A stretch of 64,000 nucleotides of DNA. Source: Rotaria sordida (taxonomy: Eukaryota > Rotifera > Eurotatoria > Philodinida > Philodinidae). The translations under genes and the position numbers were made by a program. Below, in pieces: positions 47,557 through 58,191 of the stretch. The stretch spans positions 52,635 through 116,634 of the forward strand of contig CAJNOL010000507.1 in NCBI GenBank assembly GCA_905250125.1, in the 5' to 3' direction. The notes beneath the pieces are model-generated. The model made no database searches and was not told the DNA's origin. It saw only the letters and a program-made list of their open reading frames with translations. Position 1 is the stretch's first letter. The number at the start of each line of letters is the position of its first letter.

Positions 47557-48528
47557 ATGAAGAATTCGACAAATAGTTTGTTTTTTATACTAAAGTTTGT
47601 ATTTGTCATTATCTTGACTATTTACGGGCTTCATGCGTTTACTAAACGACCGAGAAAATACGTTGATCGTCATATTCCTATTGTTATTGTGTATAATCGT
47701 GTGCCGAAATGCGGCAGTACACTCATGAATACTCTTCTTAGTATTGTTTCCAAGAAATCGTACACTTTTCAATTCATTCGATCACAGGTTTACACACATT
47801 TTCGTCTCTCGCTAACAGATCAATTGCAATTACGAGAGAATCTTCTTAATCATTCACGACATGCTCACCGCAAACAAATAATCTATGATCGACACTTTTA
47901 CTTTGTTCATTTCGGTCGACAAATGAATAGTGTTTTCTTTTACATAAATCAATTGCGAGATCCATTGGATCGTGTGTTATCTTCTTATGATTATGTTCGG
48001 TATAAATGCAAAATCCGTGGACCTAACGGCATATGTACGCTATCGCATCGATCGTTACAAAATTTTACAATGGACGAATGTGTCTCAACAGGTGACCCTG
48101 GTAGGTGTCTCACTCAAGCATACGGTGTCAGTTTAGCGATTCCTTTCTTTTGCGGTCAATTGTCATTATGCGATGATAACGATATCAAAATAACCAATGA
48201 TGCAGCTTTAGCTCTTGCCAAGTCTAACATTGAACGATACTATCTGTACGTGGGTCTAGTAGAATATATTGAAAGTTCTTTAGAACTGTTAGAATTCATT
48301 CACCCGTCAATCTTCTATGGTATATCAAAGTTCTATCGAGAAACTTTAAATGGCAGTCGTGTTTACGTAACCCCTACTCAGTATCGGCATTCCGTTAGTA
48401 ACAAAACATGCACTATTCTGCGTCGATTACTCAAATTTGACTACGAACTATATTATTTTGTCGAACAACGTTTCGTTGATCATTACACGAAAATTTTTCA
48501 TCGAGCACCTCGTCGCCATCGCAATTGA
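47557..48528 (+). CDS. 2-O-sulfotransferase-like Golgi enzyme (HS2ST/uronyl type)
   Basis: 323 residues, ATG at 47557, single exon. A type II membrane anchor spans about residues 8-25. The PAPS 5'-phosphosulphate loop is NRVPKCGSTLMNTLL at about 47-61, and the 3'-phosphate site is LRDPLDRVLSSYDYVRY at about 133-149, both as in heparan-sulphate and uronyl 2-O-sulfotransferases. His113 in YDRHFYFVHF is the likely catalytic base by position. The enzyme would transfer sulphate from PAPS to uronic acids of glycosaminoglycans in the Golgi lumen; the exact acceptor cannot be told. Length is a little short for the family. An AG acceptor-like site (ACTTCCAG) lies just upstream, so a 5'-UTR intron or trans-splicing is possible. 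It starts 107 bases after the pogo-like element. Confidence 0.85.
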   Translation: MKNSTNSLFFILKFVFVIILTIYGLHAFTKRPRKYVDRHIPIVIVYNRVPKCGSTLMNTLLSIVSKKSYTFQFIRSQVYTHFRLSLTDQLQLRENLLNHSRHAHRKQIIYDRHFYFVHFGRQMNSVFFYINQLRDPLDRVLSSYDYVRYKCKIRGPNGICTLSHRSLQNFTMDECVSTGDPGRCLTQAYGVSLAIPFFCGQLSLCDDNDIKITNDAALALAKSNIERYYLYVGLVEYIESSLELLEFIHPSIFYGISKFYRETLNGSRVYVTPTQYRHSVSNKTCTILRRLLKFDYELYYFVEQRFVDHYTKIFHRAPRRHRN

Positions 48529-49060
48529 TATTCACAAAGAGAGGAAGGACATTCTCAATCTTTTACAGATTCGACCCTACATGTAATCCTCGAACACGAA
48601 TGTGTTCTTTCAGACTATAAAGTGTGTAATAAGGCATGCGTAGAGTACTAAAGAAATATTGTCGTTTTGAATTTTCCATTTTGAAAATTGCATTAACATC
48701 CCGCTCAGAAACTGTTTAAGCATGAAATAACAAATACTCTCCTTCACTTCTAATCGATCACATTCGACGATATTTATGAATCTTTCATCCTACATATACT
48801 TCAATAACTTGTTAAGATATTAGAATCCGTTCGGTGAATAATCTTCTTTGCTACAACCATATGATATACACGTGGTGCAACAAATGTGGAATCCTGTTAG
48901 ATCACATTGATAACTTCAAAAAGGAATTAAAGTTTAGTTTGTGGGAAAGAGCAATCTCTGAACTACAAGTTTTTCGTCAAGAAGTTTTTCTTTAACGAAT
49001 CTGAAAAAAAGAAAAGCAACAGTAAAAACTCAACATCACTTTAAAAATTCTGGCGACCAA
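48529..49060. other. No recognisable gene
   Basis: Intergenic; nothing seen. Confidence 0.5.
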
Positions 49061-49140
49061 TGTGAGTGTATAAGATGGTGTTGTGGAGTCTGGCTGTCGG
49101 TGTGAGTGAAGATAAAAGAATACTCACATCCATTCACATC
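49061..49140. repeat. TGTGGG-type fold-back 11 (degenerate)
   Basis: TGTGAGTGTATAAGATGGTG and TGTCGGTGTGAGTGAAGATAA, then ACTCACATCCATTCACATC. Arms are G- and C-rich but diverged; the loop has GTGAGTGAAGATAA, a variant of the shared motif. Confidence 0.55.
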
Positions 49141-49509
49141 ATAACGCAAATTAACCCTTTGGCTACCGCCAACGTATATGTACGTCATCAGTCTTAGTAC
49201 ATGTTTTTTTAGATTTGCCTGCATAGAAATAAGCATCAGACAGTTGAAGCCTATGATACTAGCATTTCATAATGGTATGTTCTTGAGTCGTGACTTAAAG
49301 AAGAGCGTACATTGGGAACTGGCAGATTTTTGTACACATGTTTATCCTTTTTTTCTCTTTCTTCTTAGTTAAGAACTCGTTGTAAAGTGAGGCTCCAAAG
49401 GTGACCTGTTGGGAGACTATTGAGTACTCATTCACTGTGATTGACAGACAGATTTTTTTCGTTTCTAATTCCTTCTAATGTAAGCAGGCACACTACTAAA
49501 AGAAGATGT
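49141..49509. other. No recognisable gene
   Basis: The frame at 49178-49372 has no supporting features. Confidence 0.45.
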
Positions 49510-49590
49510 TGTGTGGGTGTGGATGTCAATTTGGGTTTCCGATGAGGGAACATCCTGACAGAGGCCCACACCAGCACTCACACCCACGCC
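49510..49590. repeat. TGTGGG-type fold-back 12
   Basis: TGTGTGGGTGTGGATGTC, loop of about 35 bases, then GGCCCACACCAGCACTCACA and CCCACGCC. Confidence 0.7.
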
Positions 49591-49716
49591 TTTACATGAC
49601 GAAGTTGGAGGAATTCTGATGATTGTTTGAGGAAAAAGTGAACATAATTATTGCTAATATTCAATGAATAAATGTTCTCGATAGGAATAATAGATGAAAT
49701 AGCATCTATATTGAGA

Positions 49717-49830
49717 GTGAGGTGAGGATGTGGGTATAGTTATGGGCGAGTGTTAGTATGGATGCAGGTGTTGGTGTGAGTGTATGTATCCATTTCATCT
49801 ACGCTCACAGCCACAGTCATACCCACACTC
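49717..49830. repeat. TGTGGG-type fold-back 13
   Basis: GTGAGGTGAGGATGTGGGTA and later GTGTTGGTGTGAGTGTATG, then ACGCTCACAGCCACAGTCAT and ACCCACACTC. The C-rich arm ends where the glycosyltransferase remnant begins. Confidence 0.7.
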
Positions 49831-50337
49831 GATCCAGGCTCAACTTATCTTGCTCTTTTGTCAGCTGCAGAAGTATTCGGTATTCAGAATAATTTCATGA
49901 TCAGTGCTACTGGTCATCCTATACACAAGCAGTTTATTTCACGATTGGATCTCTTCAATCATAATTTTCTCATTTATCATACCACTGTATTGCTTAGTGT
50001 TGGTCCAATCTATGCTACAATTCAAGAATACTTTTTCAAATAGACCGACAAACAAGTGGCACGTATATTAGATAACAGAATTTATCGTTTCATATTTTGA
50101 AAAACAAAAGAAGGCACATGGTTTCATCATGAAACTTTAATGATGCTCTATCTTTATTACAACGCACATTGTGTTTTATGGTATTGAATAATATTTGTTA
50201 TGTGACTTGCTGCTCTTCTTCTTGTAATCATACTGCTTAGACAACAGAGAAGATATTTTCTCATTGCACTGATTATAATGCAGTCAAAAATTATTACTTA
50301 TCGACGATTGATTTCATTAATAAACAGAGAAATTTAA
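49831..50337 (+). pseudogene. GT32 (OCH1/Gly_transf_sug) glycosyltransferase fragment
   Basis: One frame runs from the fold-back to a TAA at 50335-50337 with four internal stops, at 50041-50043 (TAG) and three TGA codons downstream. The translation has IQNNFMISATGHPIHKQFIS, then TTVLLSVGPIYATI, matching the NNFMAS..GHP and STGP blocks of GT32 mannosyltransferase-like enzymes, and a C-terminal GTWFHHETLMMLYLYYNA followed by a hydrophobic anchor and basic tail. The N-terminal half with the DxD metal site is absent; the gene stops dead at the G-rich element. No frameshifts are needed. Non-functional relic. Confidence 0.6.
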
Positions 50338-50658
50338 TCTCAATGAGTGTCGTTAGAACAGTCACCGATGTGACTTAAATGTGAAACTTTATATTACAAC
50401 ACACATGGTCAAAGAATATTGACTGCACTCTGTAAATCAAGGATTTATTGAGGATTAGTTTGAAAATAAATTAATCGAAAAAACAATCTGCTACTCAGGA
50501 TTCATATCTATTCATGTCAGAAAGTACAGCACATTCGACACGATGGACTCCATCGTATTTTAACACGATACTTACTAGAAAACTATTTTCTTTTTCTTTT
50601 TTCTTGGGCAGGAAGTTAGACGTAATATAGTATCTGCTTTGTCTTGCTATTGTTTGAA
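50338..50658. other. No recognisable gene
   Basis: Nothing seen. Confidence 0.5.
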
Positions 50659-51620
50659 TTATTTGTTGCATAGTGTGATGCTTCTCGTTGAGATAATCGA
50701 GACAAAAAAGAATTTGTCACAACTATAACAGAAGATTTTTATTTTCTTTGCTGTCGTATTACTTGCTTTTTTCTCTTGATTGTTGTTGTTGTTGTTGTCT
50801 GATTTTCTCATAGCAGCCAGCACATCGACTTCGGATAATACACGCAGATCGTTCCTTTTGTTCGAATAGGTTGTTGATTTTTGTCTCGAGCCAAATTTTA
50901 GCTTCTTGAATGGCATGCTGTACAGTAACGATCTCACAAGACTTTTGCTCTATATGATGTTACAAACAGAAAAGAGAAACTGATGAATCAGCACCGAATT
51001 AAAAGGTTAACGAGTACATTTATCGAAAGACGAAGGCACATGTAAATGAATCTGAAGAACTGCTTTCTAATAAAATTGAATCACGTTGAATATGTTAACA
51101 TTCATCACGAGTGACAATCAGGTTGAGACTAATGCGATGTGAACTTTGTTATTTTTTAACAGTGGACAAAACAGTTGTGATTGTAGAACGAACAAATCAT
51201 TTAGCTAATTAAACAATTAATAAATAGTGTTTGTTAGAATGATATTTAACAGACACATCACATCGATTCGAAGCAAATTCTTTTTCAAGTTCTTTGAATT
51301 ATTGAATTTCTTCGCGAACTCGTTCTTCTTCTTCATTGAAACTTCTATCCATATTTGAATTACTCATTCAAGATGTTATCATCCTATAATCAAAAAAAAG
51401 TTTTGTTTTTTTCATACCTTTAGAACCTCATTATCTTTATAAATAGCTTTTTCTTAACGTTCTATTATGCTGGACACGTGTTCTTTGAGTTCATCCATAT
51501 CATGGAAGATATGGATTTGGACATATTCTACGTTTAATTCTTTGATTCGTCATCCATCTATCTGAGTTATTCATTTCACGTTTGAATTTTTTATGCTGCA
51601 AGTTCATTAAACGTTTTGAT
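50659..51620 (-). pseudogene. Broken coiled-coil-like protein of unknown family
   Basis: Minus-strand coding-like pieces: near 51500-51420, MDELKEHVSSIIER, a stop, EKAIYKDNEVLK ending at a GTATGA donor; near 51370-51280, MSNSNMDRSFNEEEERVREE, a stop and FKELEKEFASNRC; then a frame at 50937-50659 with basic sequence and a six-Asn run from a GTT microsatellite. Charged, heptad-like composition suggests a coiled coil. In-frame stops indicate decay. The pieces may not all belong together. Confidence 0.3.
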
Positions 51621-52113
51621 ACTCTTTTCTCTTAATCTCATCAGTATAGAAAGGCAAATTCTAATAAAAATCAATTGCAATGCCTTCAAGTTTTGTAGCA
51701 TTTAATCTCACATGTCGATATTTAGCTAGCCAATAATATATTTACAGTAACAAAAGCCTTTCATTTCTAGTATAATCAACGACAATCGAGTAGGTAAGAA
51801 TTTCACTAGCGAGTGTAACCTCCAATATCAAAGATAGAGACATTACCTAACTTGCTTTATGGTGAAGGTGATCCATTTTGAAACTAAAAGAACTCAAAGT
51901 CACATAAACTAGTTGAACTGTAGTGAAGATCGACTTGAGTGATGAATTTTGCATCTTGCATAAAAATGTTACTTTCTATGATCTTTGATAGAATGATTCG
52001 TTGAGGAGAAGAATGACATAAAGTATTTTCAATAATTTGATAATCGATCGAGATCACTTTAGAGTCGACTAATAATAGACTGAAGTTGATCAGGTGAAAC
52101 AGTTTGGAAATCT
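51621..52113. other. No recognisable gene
   Basis: Nothing supported before the element at 52122. Confidence 0.45.
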
Positions 52114-52121
52114 CAACAGAC

Positions 52122-53512
52122 TAGTGTACTGCGTGATTGATATTTTTGATCACGATCACGGTCCCAATCACGAGCAAAACAAGGTCGTGAATCACGATCA
52201 CGAACTTTTATTTCAACTATAATCACGATCACGATCACGATCACGAATTTTCCCAGCTCAAATTCACGGTCACGATCACGATCACGAATTTTCTTAGATC
52301 AAACTCACGATCACGATCACGAATTTTCTTAGATCAAACTCACGATCACGATCACGAATTTTCTTAGATCAAACTCACGATCACGATCACGCATTTCCTC
52401 AAACAAAATTCACGATCACGATCACGGATTTTCTCAAACCAAATTCACGATCACGATCACGACTATTCGCAATGTTTTTTGGGCAAAAAAATTCTCATCA
52501 TTTTAACATGGTGTCCAATCTCAGAGACTAATAGTTCCGACTCGTGAGCGTTCTCCACATGGTGCTGGTCCAACCATGCATTCATTTTTCGCTTTATTAT
52601 TCTGTAAACAAAGATGAGAAAATTAGTGACGGAAAAGCTCATCGCCGCTATAACGAGTACAGCAGAATAAATGGGCGATTAGTATTTTATTGATATTTCA
52701 ATAACTCCTAATTGTTCAGACCTTATTATTTTTTCAAAAGATTCGCCGTAGAATTCTGCACAATGTAATATAACCTAATTAACTAATAGATTTTTCTTTC
52801 TTTCTAGAGCACAACTGTTTTCAACAACAAGATTTGAACAATTTTCTAAATCTGATATTTTTCAGAGAAAATGTTTTCATTCTTCGATCTTTGCGGCTTG
52901 CTTTATGACATGTTTGATGATTATTAATGCAAGCAGTGTGTTACCAGTTATTACTTTCAATGGATTAACCACCAAAACGAGCTGTAAACATGCGAAAAAG
53001 TAATTTGCAATGATTAAAGAATGAAAAACTTTCCCTGAAAAATATCCAGATTTAGAAAATTGTTCAAGTCTTGTTGTTGAAAACAGTTGTGCTCTAGAAA
53101 GAAAGAAAGACAAATCTATTAGTTAATTAGGTTATACCACGTTGTGCAGAATTCTACGGTAAATTTTTTGGAAAAATAATAAGGTCTGAACAATTAGGAG
53201 TTATTGAAATATCAATAAAATACTAATCGCCCATTTATTCCGCCGCACCCTTTGCTATAGTCGTGAATCACGAGATGTTAGTCTCCATCACGATCACGAT
53301 CACGAATTTTTTCCTCAATCACGGTCACGTCACGATCACGAAGAAAGCTTCTTTGCCACTCACGGTCACGATCACGATTTGGAAAAAAAAACTTAATCAC
53401 GCACGATCACGATCACGATCTGAAAAAAAAAATGATAATCACGCACGATCACGCTCACGCGTGAGCGTGATTCGTGATCGTGACCGTGATTCGTGATTCA
53501 CGCAGTACACTA
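52122..53512. mobile_element. Non-autonomous hAT-type fold-back transposon
   Basis: The element begins TAGTGTACTGCGTGA and ends TCACGCAGTACACTA, a perfect 15-base terminal inverted repeat. It is flanked on both sides by CAACAGAC (52114-52121 and 53513-53520), an exact 8-base target duplication; 8 bases plus TAGTG-type ends is the hAT signature. Next to each end lie arrays of GATCACG-type 6- and 12-base units (left about 52140-52465, right about 53280-53500). Further in, about 52655-52875 and 53025-53245 are long inverted copies of each other (sharing, for example, CGCCCATTTATTC, GTCTGAACAATTAGGAG and its complement). The 150-base centre is unique and holds only a 78-codon minus-strand frame. 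No transposase, so it would need one in trans. Confidence 0.85.
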
Positions 53513-53520
53513 CAACAGAC

Positions 53521-54487
53521 GCAACAATGAAACATACAAGATATTTTACCTGGCTAAGTTTGTAAGTTGTTTTGAGTCATTTTTCTGGGTGATAATCGAC
53601 ACTTATTTTCATATATTTGAAACTAAATATATCTATACTACGAAAATATTTGAGCTTAAACGAACGAGAAGCAACATGTCTCATTTTATATGCATTCCAT
53701 GATGTGAAATAGTGACCAGCTGACGGTGAATGTTGCATCTATTTTCTGTTTTTTCTTCCCTTCCATATTGAATAATGAACTTACTTATTAGCTGACAACA
53801 ATAGCAGAATCAAAGTCAGGAGAGTGAGAATATAAGGTCATAACTGCATGTCCGATAACCATAATTTGAAGAATATGAAAAAGAAAATAGAGTGTGTAGA
53901 TAAGCGTCCGAAAAAAAGAGAACGAAAAAATGGTTGTTTGGACATTTTCAAGCCATCGTTGTGAGAGAATGTTCGAACAATAACCAAATATGAATATCAA
54001 AAATTACGAAGACGATATTTTTTATTTGTTTACTTTATTCTATCTCATAAATCTACATATTTGCTTTTTTACCATCCAATGATACATAAAACTTTACCAA
54101 AGTGAATCTTAGCAGTTCTACAAGAAAACTCTGGCGCATTTTTCTATATGAAAAATGTAGTTGTAAATGTAATTCCAATGAACATTTCGATTACTTGAAA
54201 AAACCACGGTAGCAATCTTTTCGAAATCAAAATAAATGGCTAAATGATGCGAGCTATTACAAAGTTATTAATGGAAGTACAACGTTCGAAAAACTGTTCT
54301 TTAACGAGTTCAAACACCAACGACAAATATTTGTAACACCAAACAGATCAAAGTGCCGTTATCAACATTTGTCGATTCAAAATCACTCCAGTGAACTATC
54401 CATCTTGTGCTTTTTTTGAAAACTTTTTTGAAAATAAATCTGCAAAGTGGTGACTCATGGTTTTTTTTGCTATCTTATCGGATGATG
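53521..54487. other. No supported gene
   Basis: A minus-strand frame at 53788-54000 has a hydrophobic stretch (LIYTLYFLFHILQIMVIGHAV) and could be a membrane exon, but it lacks recognisable family features and usable splice sites. Confidence 0.4.
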
Positions 54488-54493
54488 TTTATT
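54488..54493 (-). terminator. Poly(A) signal AATAAA
   Basis: TTTATT on the plus strand, 69 bases after the stop of the gene at 54562-55551. Confidence 0.5.
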
Positions 54494-54561
54494 TTATACG
54501 GTTAATAAGTAAAAAAAAACAAAAGATTTTCGATATGTTATAGAACGATGCTTTAGACATC

Positions 54562-55551
54562 TTATTCTCCATTACCATCATCATCATCATCTTCATCATC
54601 ATTCTCCATTTCTGGTGGTACATATGTCTTAGCATCTACTTTTAATCCACGAAAATTCCATTCTAGCAAATTTTTCAACCGAGCTAATTCATCGTTATCA
54701 TTTTTTGGTGCATACGTTCCCGAATCGTTATCGATCACAAATATAATGTCTTGTTCGTCGTCTCTCTTCTCGAATCGACATGTTCCTGCGTAGATCACTT
54801 CAGGTTCACATGACGCTTGTAAAGCATGTTTGGATGCCATATTACGTATTAAAGTATCTGCTCGTGAAATATGAAGTATTCCATCGGGCAATAGAGTATA
54901 GGTAAACTCGGGACTGGAATGAAATGCCATTTCTTTTCGTCGTCGTATCTCTTCATCTTGTAATTCTTGATTTTTAAGACATTCTTCTTCGTCTGGTATC
55001 ATTCCTCCATCTTTCTCCATGATACGAATAAATTCTTTGCCCGTGGTTATATAACATGTACGACGCTTTCGTCCACATAATCCCGAACTATACAATTTTC
55101 GATGCATTGTACGGATTGCTGTTCGTAGTGCTTCACCTCCGGAAGTGTGGGAAAACAATGTCCGTATAAATGGTGGCTTTTTATTATACTTTTGGATGAT
55201 TAAATTTTGTGCAAGTTGATGACGTTTTTTGATTGCTGCTCGGTGTTTATAGTAATGTAAACATAAGAACATGCAAATATGACGAAATATACCACTTTTG
55301 TCAAGTGATGAAATCACAGATTCATCAAGTTCGCTTGTTTTGGAGAAAAAATAGTCCACACCATCTAGATAGAACGTGTAGACTCGGTAGGTTTGAAGAT
55401 TATTGGCCATATTGAAAGCATGATTTGAGTAGATTTTACAGTGAATACGAGATGCTTCTATGTTCGGTTTAGGTGGACATTTGTAGTTAGTCTTCCAACT
55501 GCTTTCTTTAGATAAATCTTTTGTTCTACTATCAGATATCAAATTCTCCAT
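54562..55551 (-). CDS. Conserved protein of unknown function, acidic tail
   Basis: 329 residues, ATG at 55551, single exon, stop at 54562. No signal peptide or membrane helix is evident. The middle is basic and Cys/Arg-rich (SSGLCGRKRRTCYITTGKEF). The C-terminal third holds FTYTLLPDGILHISRADT and then IIFVIDNDSGTYAPKNDN followed by LKNLLEWNFRGLKVDA; I recall a similar IDN(N/D)SGTYxP block in uncharacterised proteins of scattered eukaryotes, which suggests a small beta-rich domain, but I cannot name it. The protein ends in an Asp/Glu run (DDEDDDDDGNGE), encoded by a GAT/GAA-rich tract. Codon use looks like a normal gene and there are no interruptions. Probably cytosolic or nuclear. Function unknown. 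Confidence 0.65.
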   Translation of the reverse strand: MENLISDSRTKDLSKESSWKTNYKCPPKPNIEASRIHCKIYSNHAFNMANNLQTYRVYTFYLDGVDYFFSKTSELDESVISSLDKSGIFRHICMFLCLHYYKHRAAIKKRHQLAQNLIIQKYNKKPPFIRTLFSHTSGGEALRTAIRTMHRKLYSSGLCGRKRRTCYITTGKEFIRIMEKDGGMIPDEEECLKNQELQDEEIRRRKEMAFHSSPEFTYTLLPDGILHISRADTLIRNMASKHALQASCEPEVIYAGTCRFEKRDDEQDIIFVIDNDSGTYAPKNDNDELARLKNLLEWNFRGLKVDAKTYVPPEMENDDEDDDDDGNGE

Positions 55552-56642
55552 ATAAATCTAAAATTGAGATCGTTATGAAAGAGTATCAGACACAATTCTT
55601 CTTTACTCTAAATCTGACACACCCTTAATACATATTCGAGATATTTTTCTCATTGATTATAAACGTATTCGCTAAACGAAACCAAACTGTTGCTGCAACT
55701 CTAGTTAATTGACAATAATTGGAGCTAAACTAGAAATGAAGATCTCATTTTTCTTTTTCGTAAACATCTGACTAACTTTAGGAAAAATTAATGCTTGGAC
55801 AAATAGAAAATTTTTCTCTTGGTCTTTCAAGAGTTGAAAAGTTTCTATTTGAGTTTATCAACAAGTTCCGAAAGAAGTGCATGTTCTATTAACTCAAAAC
55901 AGCTCAAACATTGACTGATTTTAATTTATCTCAATACAAAAGTTTTGAGAAACTAAAGAGTCAATTGAAAGTTTACTGATAAATCAGAAAAAAAACGATG
56001 AGATGCTCACGTATGAGTCTATCTTTTCTTTAGTCGGACCACTTTGTGGAATCGCCATTCATATTAATCTCATTGTCATATAGATACTCAACGGAACCAC
56101 TACGGTTAGAGACGTCGATTATGGATATCGTAGAATCAATTGTATCAGTCAGAGAGTTTTGATGGGAATAATAATCTAACTGTCTATACTTCTGACCAAG
56201 TCAACTTTATAAAGCAATGTGAGGTATAACGCTTCCTATGCTGTTAAACTGATGAGCAAAAAAATCATATTTAGCGTATTTTTAGTAATCATTTTCTAAT
56301 CTAGCAAATAAGTGAAGAGAGATCAATCAATTAGAGAATATTACTAATATTCAGCTGATTTGACATATTAAAATATTTGATCATAGTTAATTGTTCGTTT
56401 CAATATCTAATGATTACCATCACTCAGGCACGCTCGTGATCAAAAACTAGATGTTTATCTCGACAGAATTTTCGTCTCGTCATTATTTTGCTATGTTTCT
56501 TTATACGAATAAAACAACGTGTATCTTACTTTATTTAAAAGTGATTGAGAACGATTTGTTTGACACCATTCGTTGTGTCTGAATTAAATGCTCGTAGGTA
56601 CACGTGCAGTTTAAGCACACTACTCTTATTCATATGTATAAA
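55552..56642. other. No recognisable gene
   Basis: AT-rich; nothing seen. The promoter of the minus-strand gene should lie near 55560-55700, without a clear TATA box. Confidence 0.45.
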
Positions 56643-56753
56643 GACAACAGAGAAAAAAATTTATTGGCAAATAAACACACCACTATTGAACGAATATATT
56701 CATTCAATAGTGGTGTGTTTATTTGCTAATAGATTTTTTTTTCTGTTCTGCCT
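56643..56753. repeat. Long near-perfect palindrome
   Basis: The 60-base core at 56667-56726 runs GCAAATAAACACACCACTAT ... ATAGTGGTGTGTTTATTTGC with almost no unpaired centre. Arms extend outward less perfectly through ACAGAGAAAAAAAT and its complement. A short frame at 56545-56763 crosses it and is not a gene. Confidence 0.8.
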
Positions 56754-57178
56754 TTATATATAAGAACAGTAGTGGTGTGTTCACACTACACATGTACCGA
56801 AATTCATCATACTGTATTCGGATGTAATAAAACACTAGACGATGTTTAGTATTAAGTACGCAGAGAATAGAAAAAAAGAATTCATAATTTCTAAAGACTG
56901 ATACATGAATATGTTAGATAAATAACACGTGCTTTAATAATATAAACTATGATAAAAAATATTGAAATAAGCTACCTACACCTTTATGTACATAACCTTT
57001 GTTGCCATTGTATTTAAAACATATGTAGAGACTCTTTGATAGAAAAGAGGGCGTTGTCTATCAAGGTGTAAAGAAACTTTATTATTTATTTTTACGCTTA
57101 GAAATAATTGTGATAACAAAAATGTGTTTCGATCATTGAAAGATGGTATACATCCAGAACATGGATTACGGTCATTGC
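56754..57178. other. No recognisable gene
   Basis: Nothing seen. The piece AGTAGTGGTGTGTTCACACTAC at about 56768-56789 repeats part of the palindrome arm. Confidence 0.45.
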
Positions 57179-57271
57179 GGGTGTGGGTGTGGGTGTATAG
57201 GGTATGTGTGGGTTTAGCGAAGACATATACCCACACCCCACAGGTACACCCATAAACCCACATCTACACCC
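57179..57271. repeat. TGTGGG-type fold-back 14
   Basis: GGGTGTGGGTGTGGGTGTAT, loop TTTAGCGAAGACATATA, then CCCACACCCCACAGGTACAC, CCATAAACCCACATCTACAC, CC. The C-rich arm is the longer one here. Confidence 0.8.
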
Positions 57272-58191
57272 TCAAGATGGTGTCTACAGAAATATTTCAT
57301 ATATTTAGTGTATCAGAACAATTCTACAAACTTAAGTCTGTCTCCGGTTAGATGCGTGTTGATTCGAGCAGGCATATTTATATGAGTCTTTATATTATTT
57401 TTTTTACAGTAAAAACCAAGCTTCACTTATTAAACAAATGCGTTTTATTCAATTGATACAACTGTTCCTCATAGTGGATAATAAAGAAAGAAAAAAACTG
57501 ATGCTGTACTTCTTCCTATGCGTACTTATAATTTCAAAAGATAATGATTCTAGAATGATTTGCATTTCTCTTTGGTATTTTTTTAACATTTTATAATCAT
57601 TTATGGATGCGCATGAGTCTACACAGTAAATTCAAAGGAGGNNNNNNNNNNNNNNNNNNNNNNNNNNNNNNNNNNNNNNNNNNNNNNNNNNNNNNNNNNN
57701 NNNNNNNNNNNNNNNNNNNNNNNNNNNNNNNNNNNNNNNNNTGTAGATAAATGAGCGCACAAATTTTGATTGTTCATTCAGTATTATACTAAATATTTCT
57801 CCTAAGAAGTCCGTTGATTTACCATAGAAACAACCATAGAATGAAGAAAAAATTACATCTCGTTAATATTAATCGAATTTCATTTTACTTCATTGAATTA
57901 ATGCATATAACCATCAATCAATGGACTGTTTATTGGAATTGCACGAGCTGGAACAAAGAAGGAGCATTACAAGAATCAATACGTACGGCAAAAAATAACA
58001 CTATCTAATCTCATATTTTGCCCTTGAAGAATGATCAAATATACACACGTGACATTTTTCGCATGAAGGCTGTTATTTTTTTCTTTCTTCATTCTTCTTT
58101 CGATATTATCAGTGGCGAAATGTATATATGCATCAAAGATTTGTATCTTCAGTAGTAACTATTTGTCAAGTGCAAAATATATTGATATACC
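57272..58191. other. Intergenic, with assembly gap
   Basis: No gene seen. The frame at 57814-58008 has no supporting features. Contains a 100-N gap. Confidence 0.5.
57642..57741. other. Assembly gap, 100 N
   Basis: Exactly 100 N; true size unknown. Confidence 0.99.

Noticed and set aside
52140..53500. CRISPR-like array of GATCACG repeats
   Set aside because: Units are 6-12 bases without unique spacers and lie inside a transposon with terminal repeats and a target duplication; the genome is eukaryotic.
53788..54000. Hydrophobic minus-strand frame, possible membrane exon
   Set aside because: Stop codons stand directly before the only donor-like site, and no partner exon was found.
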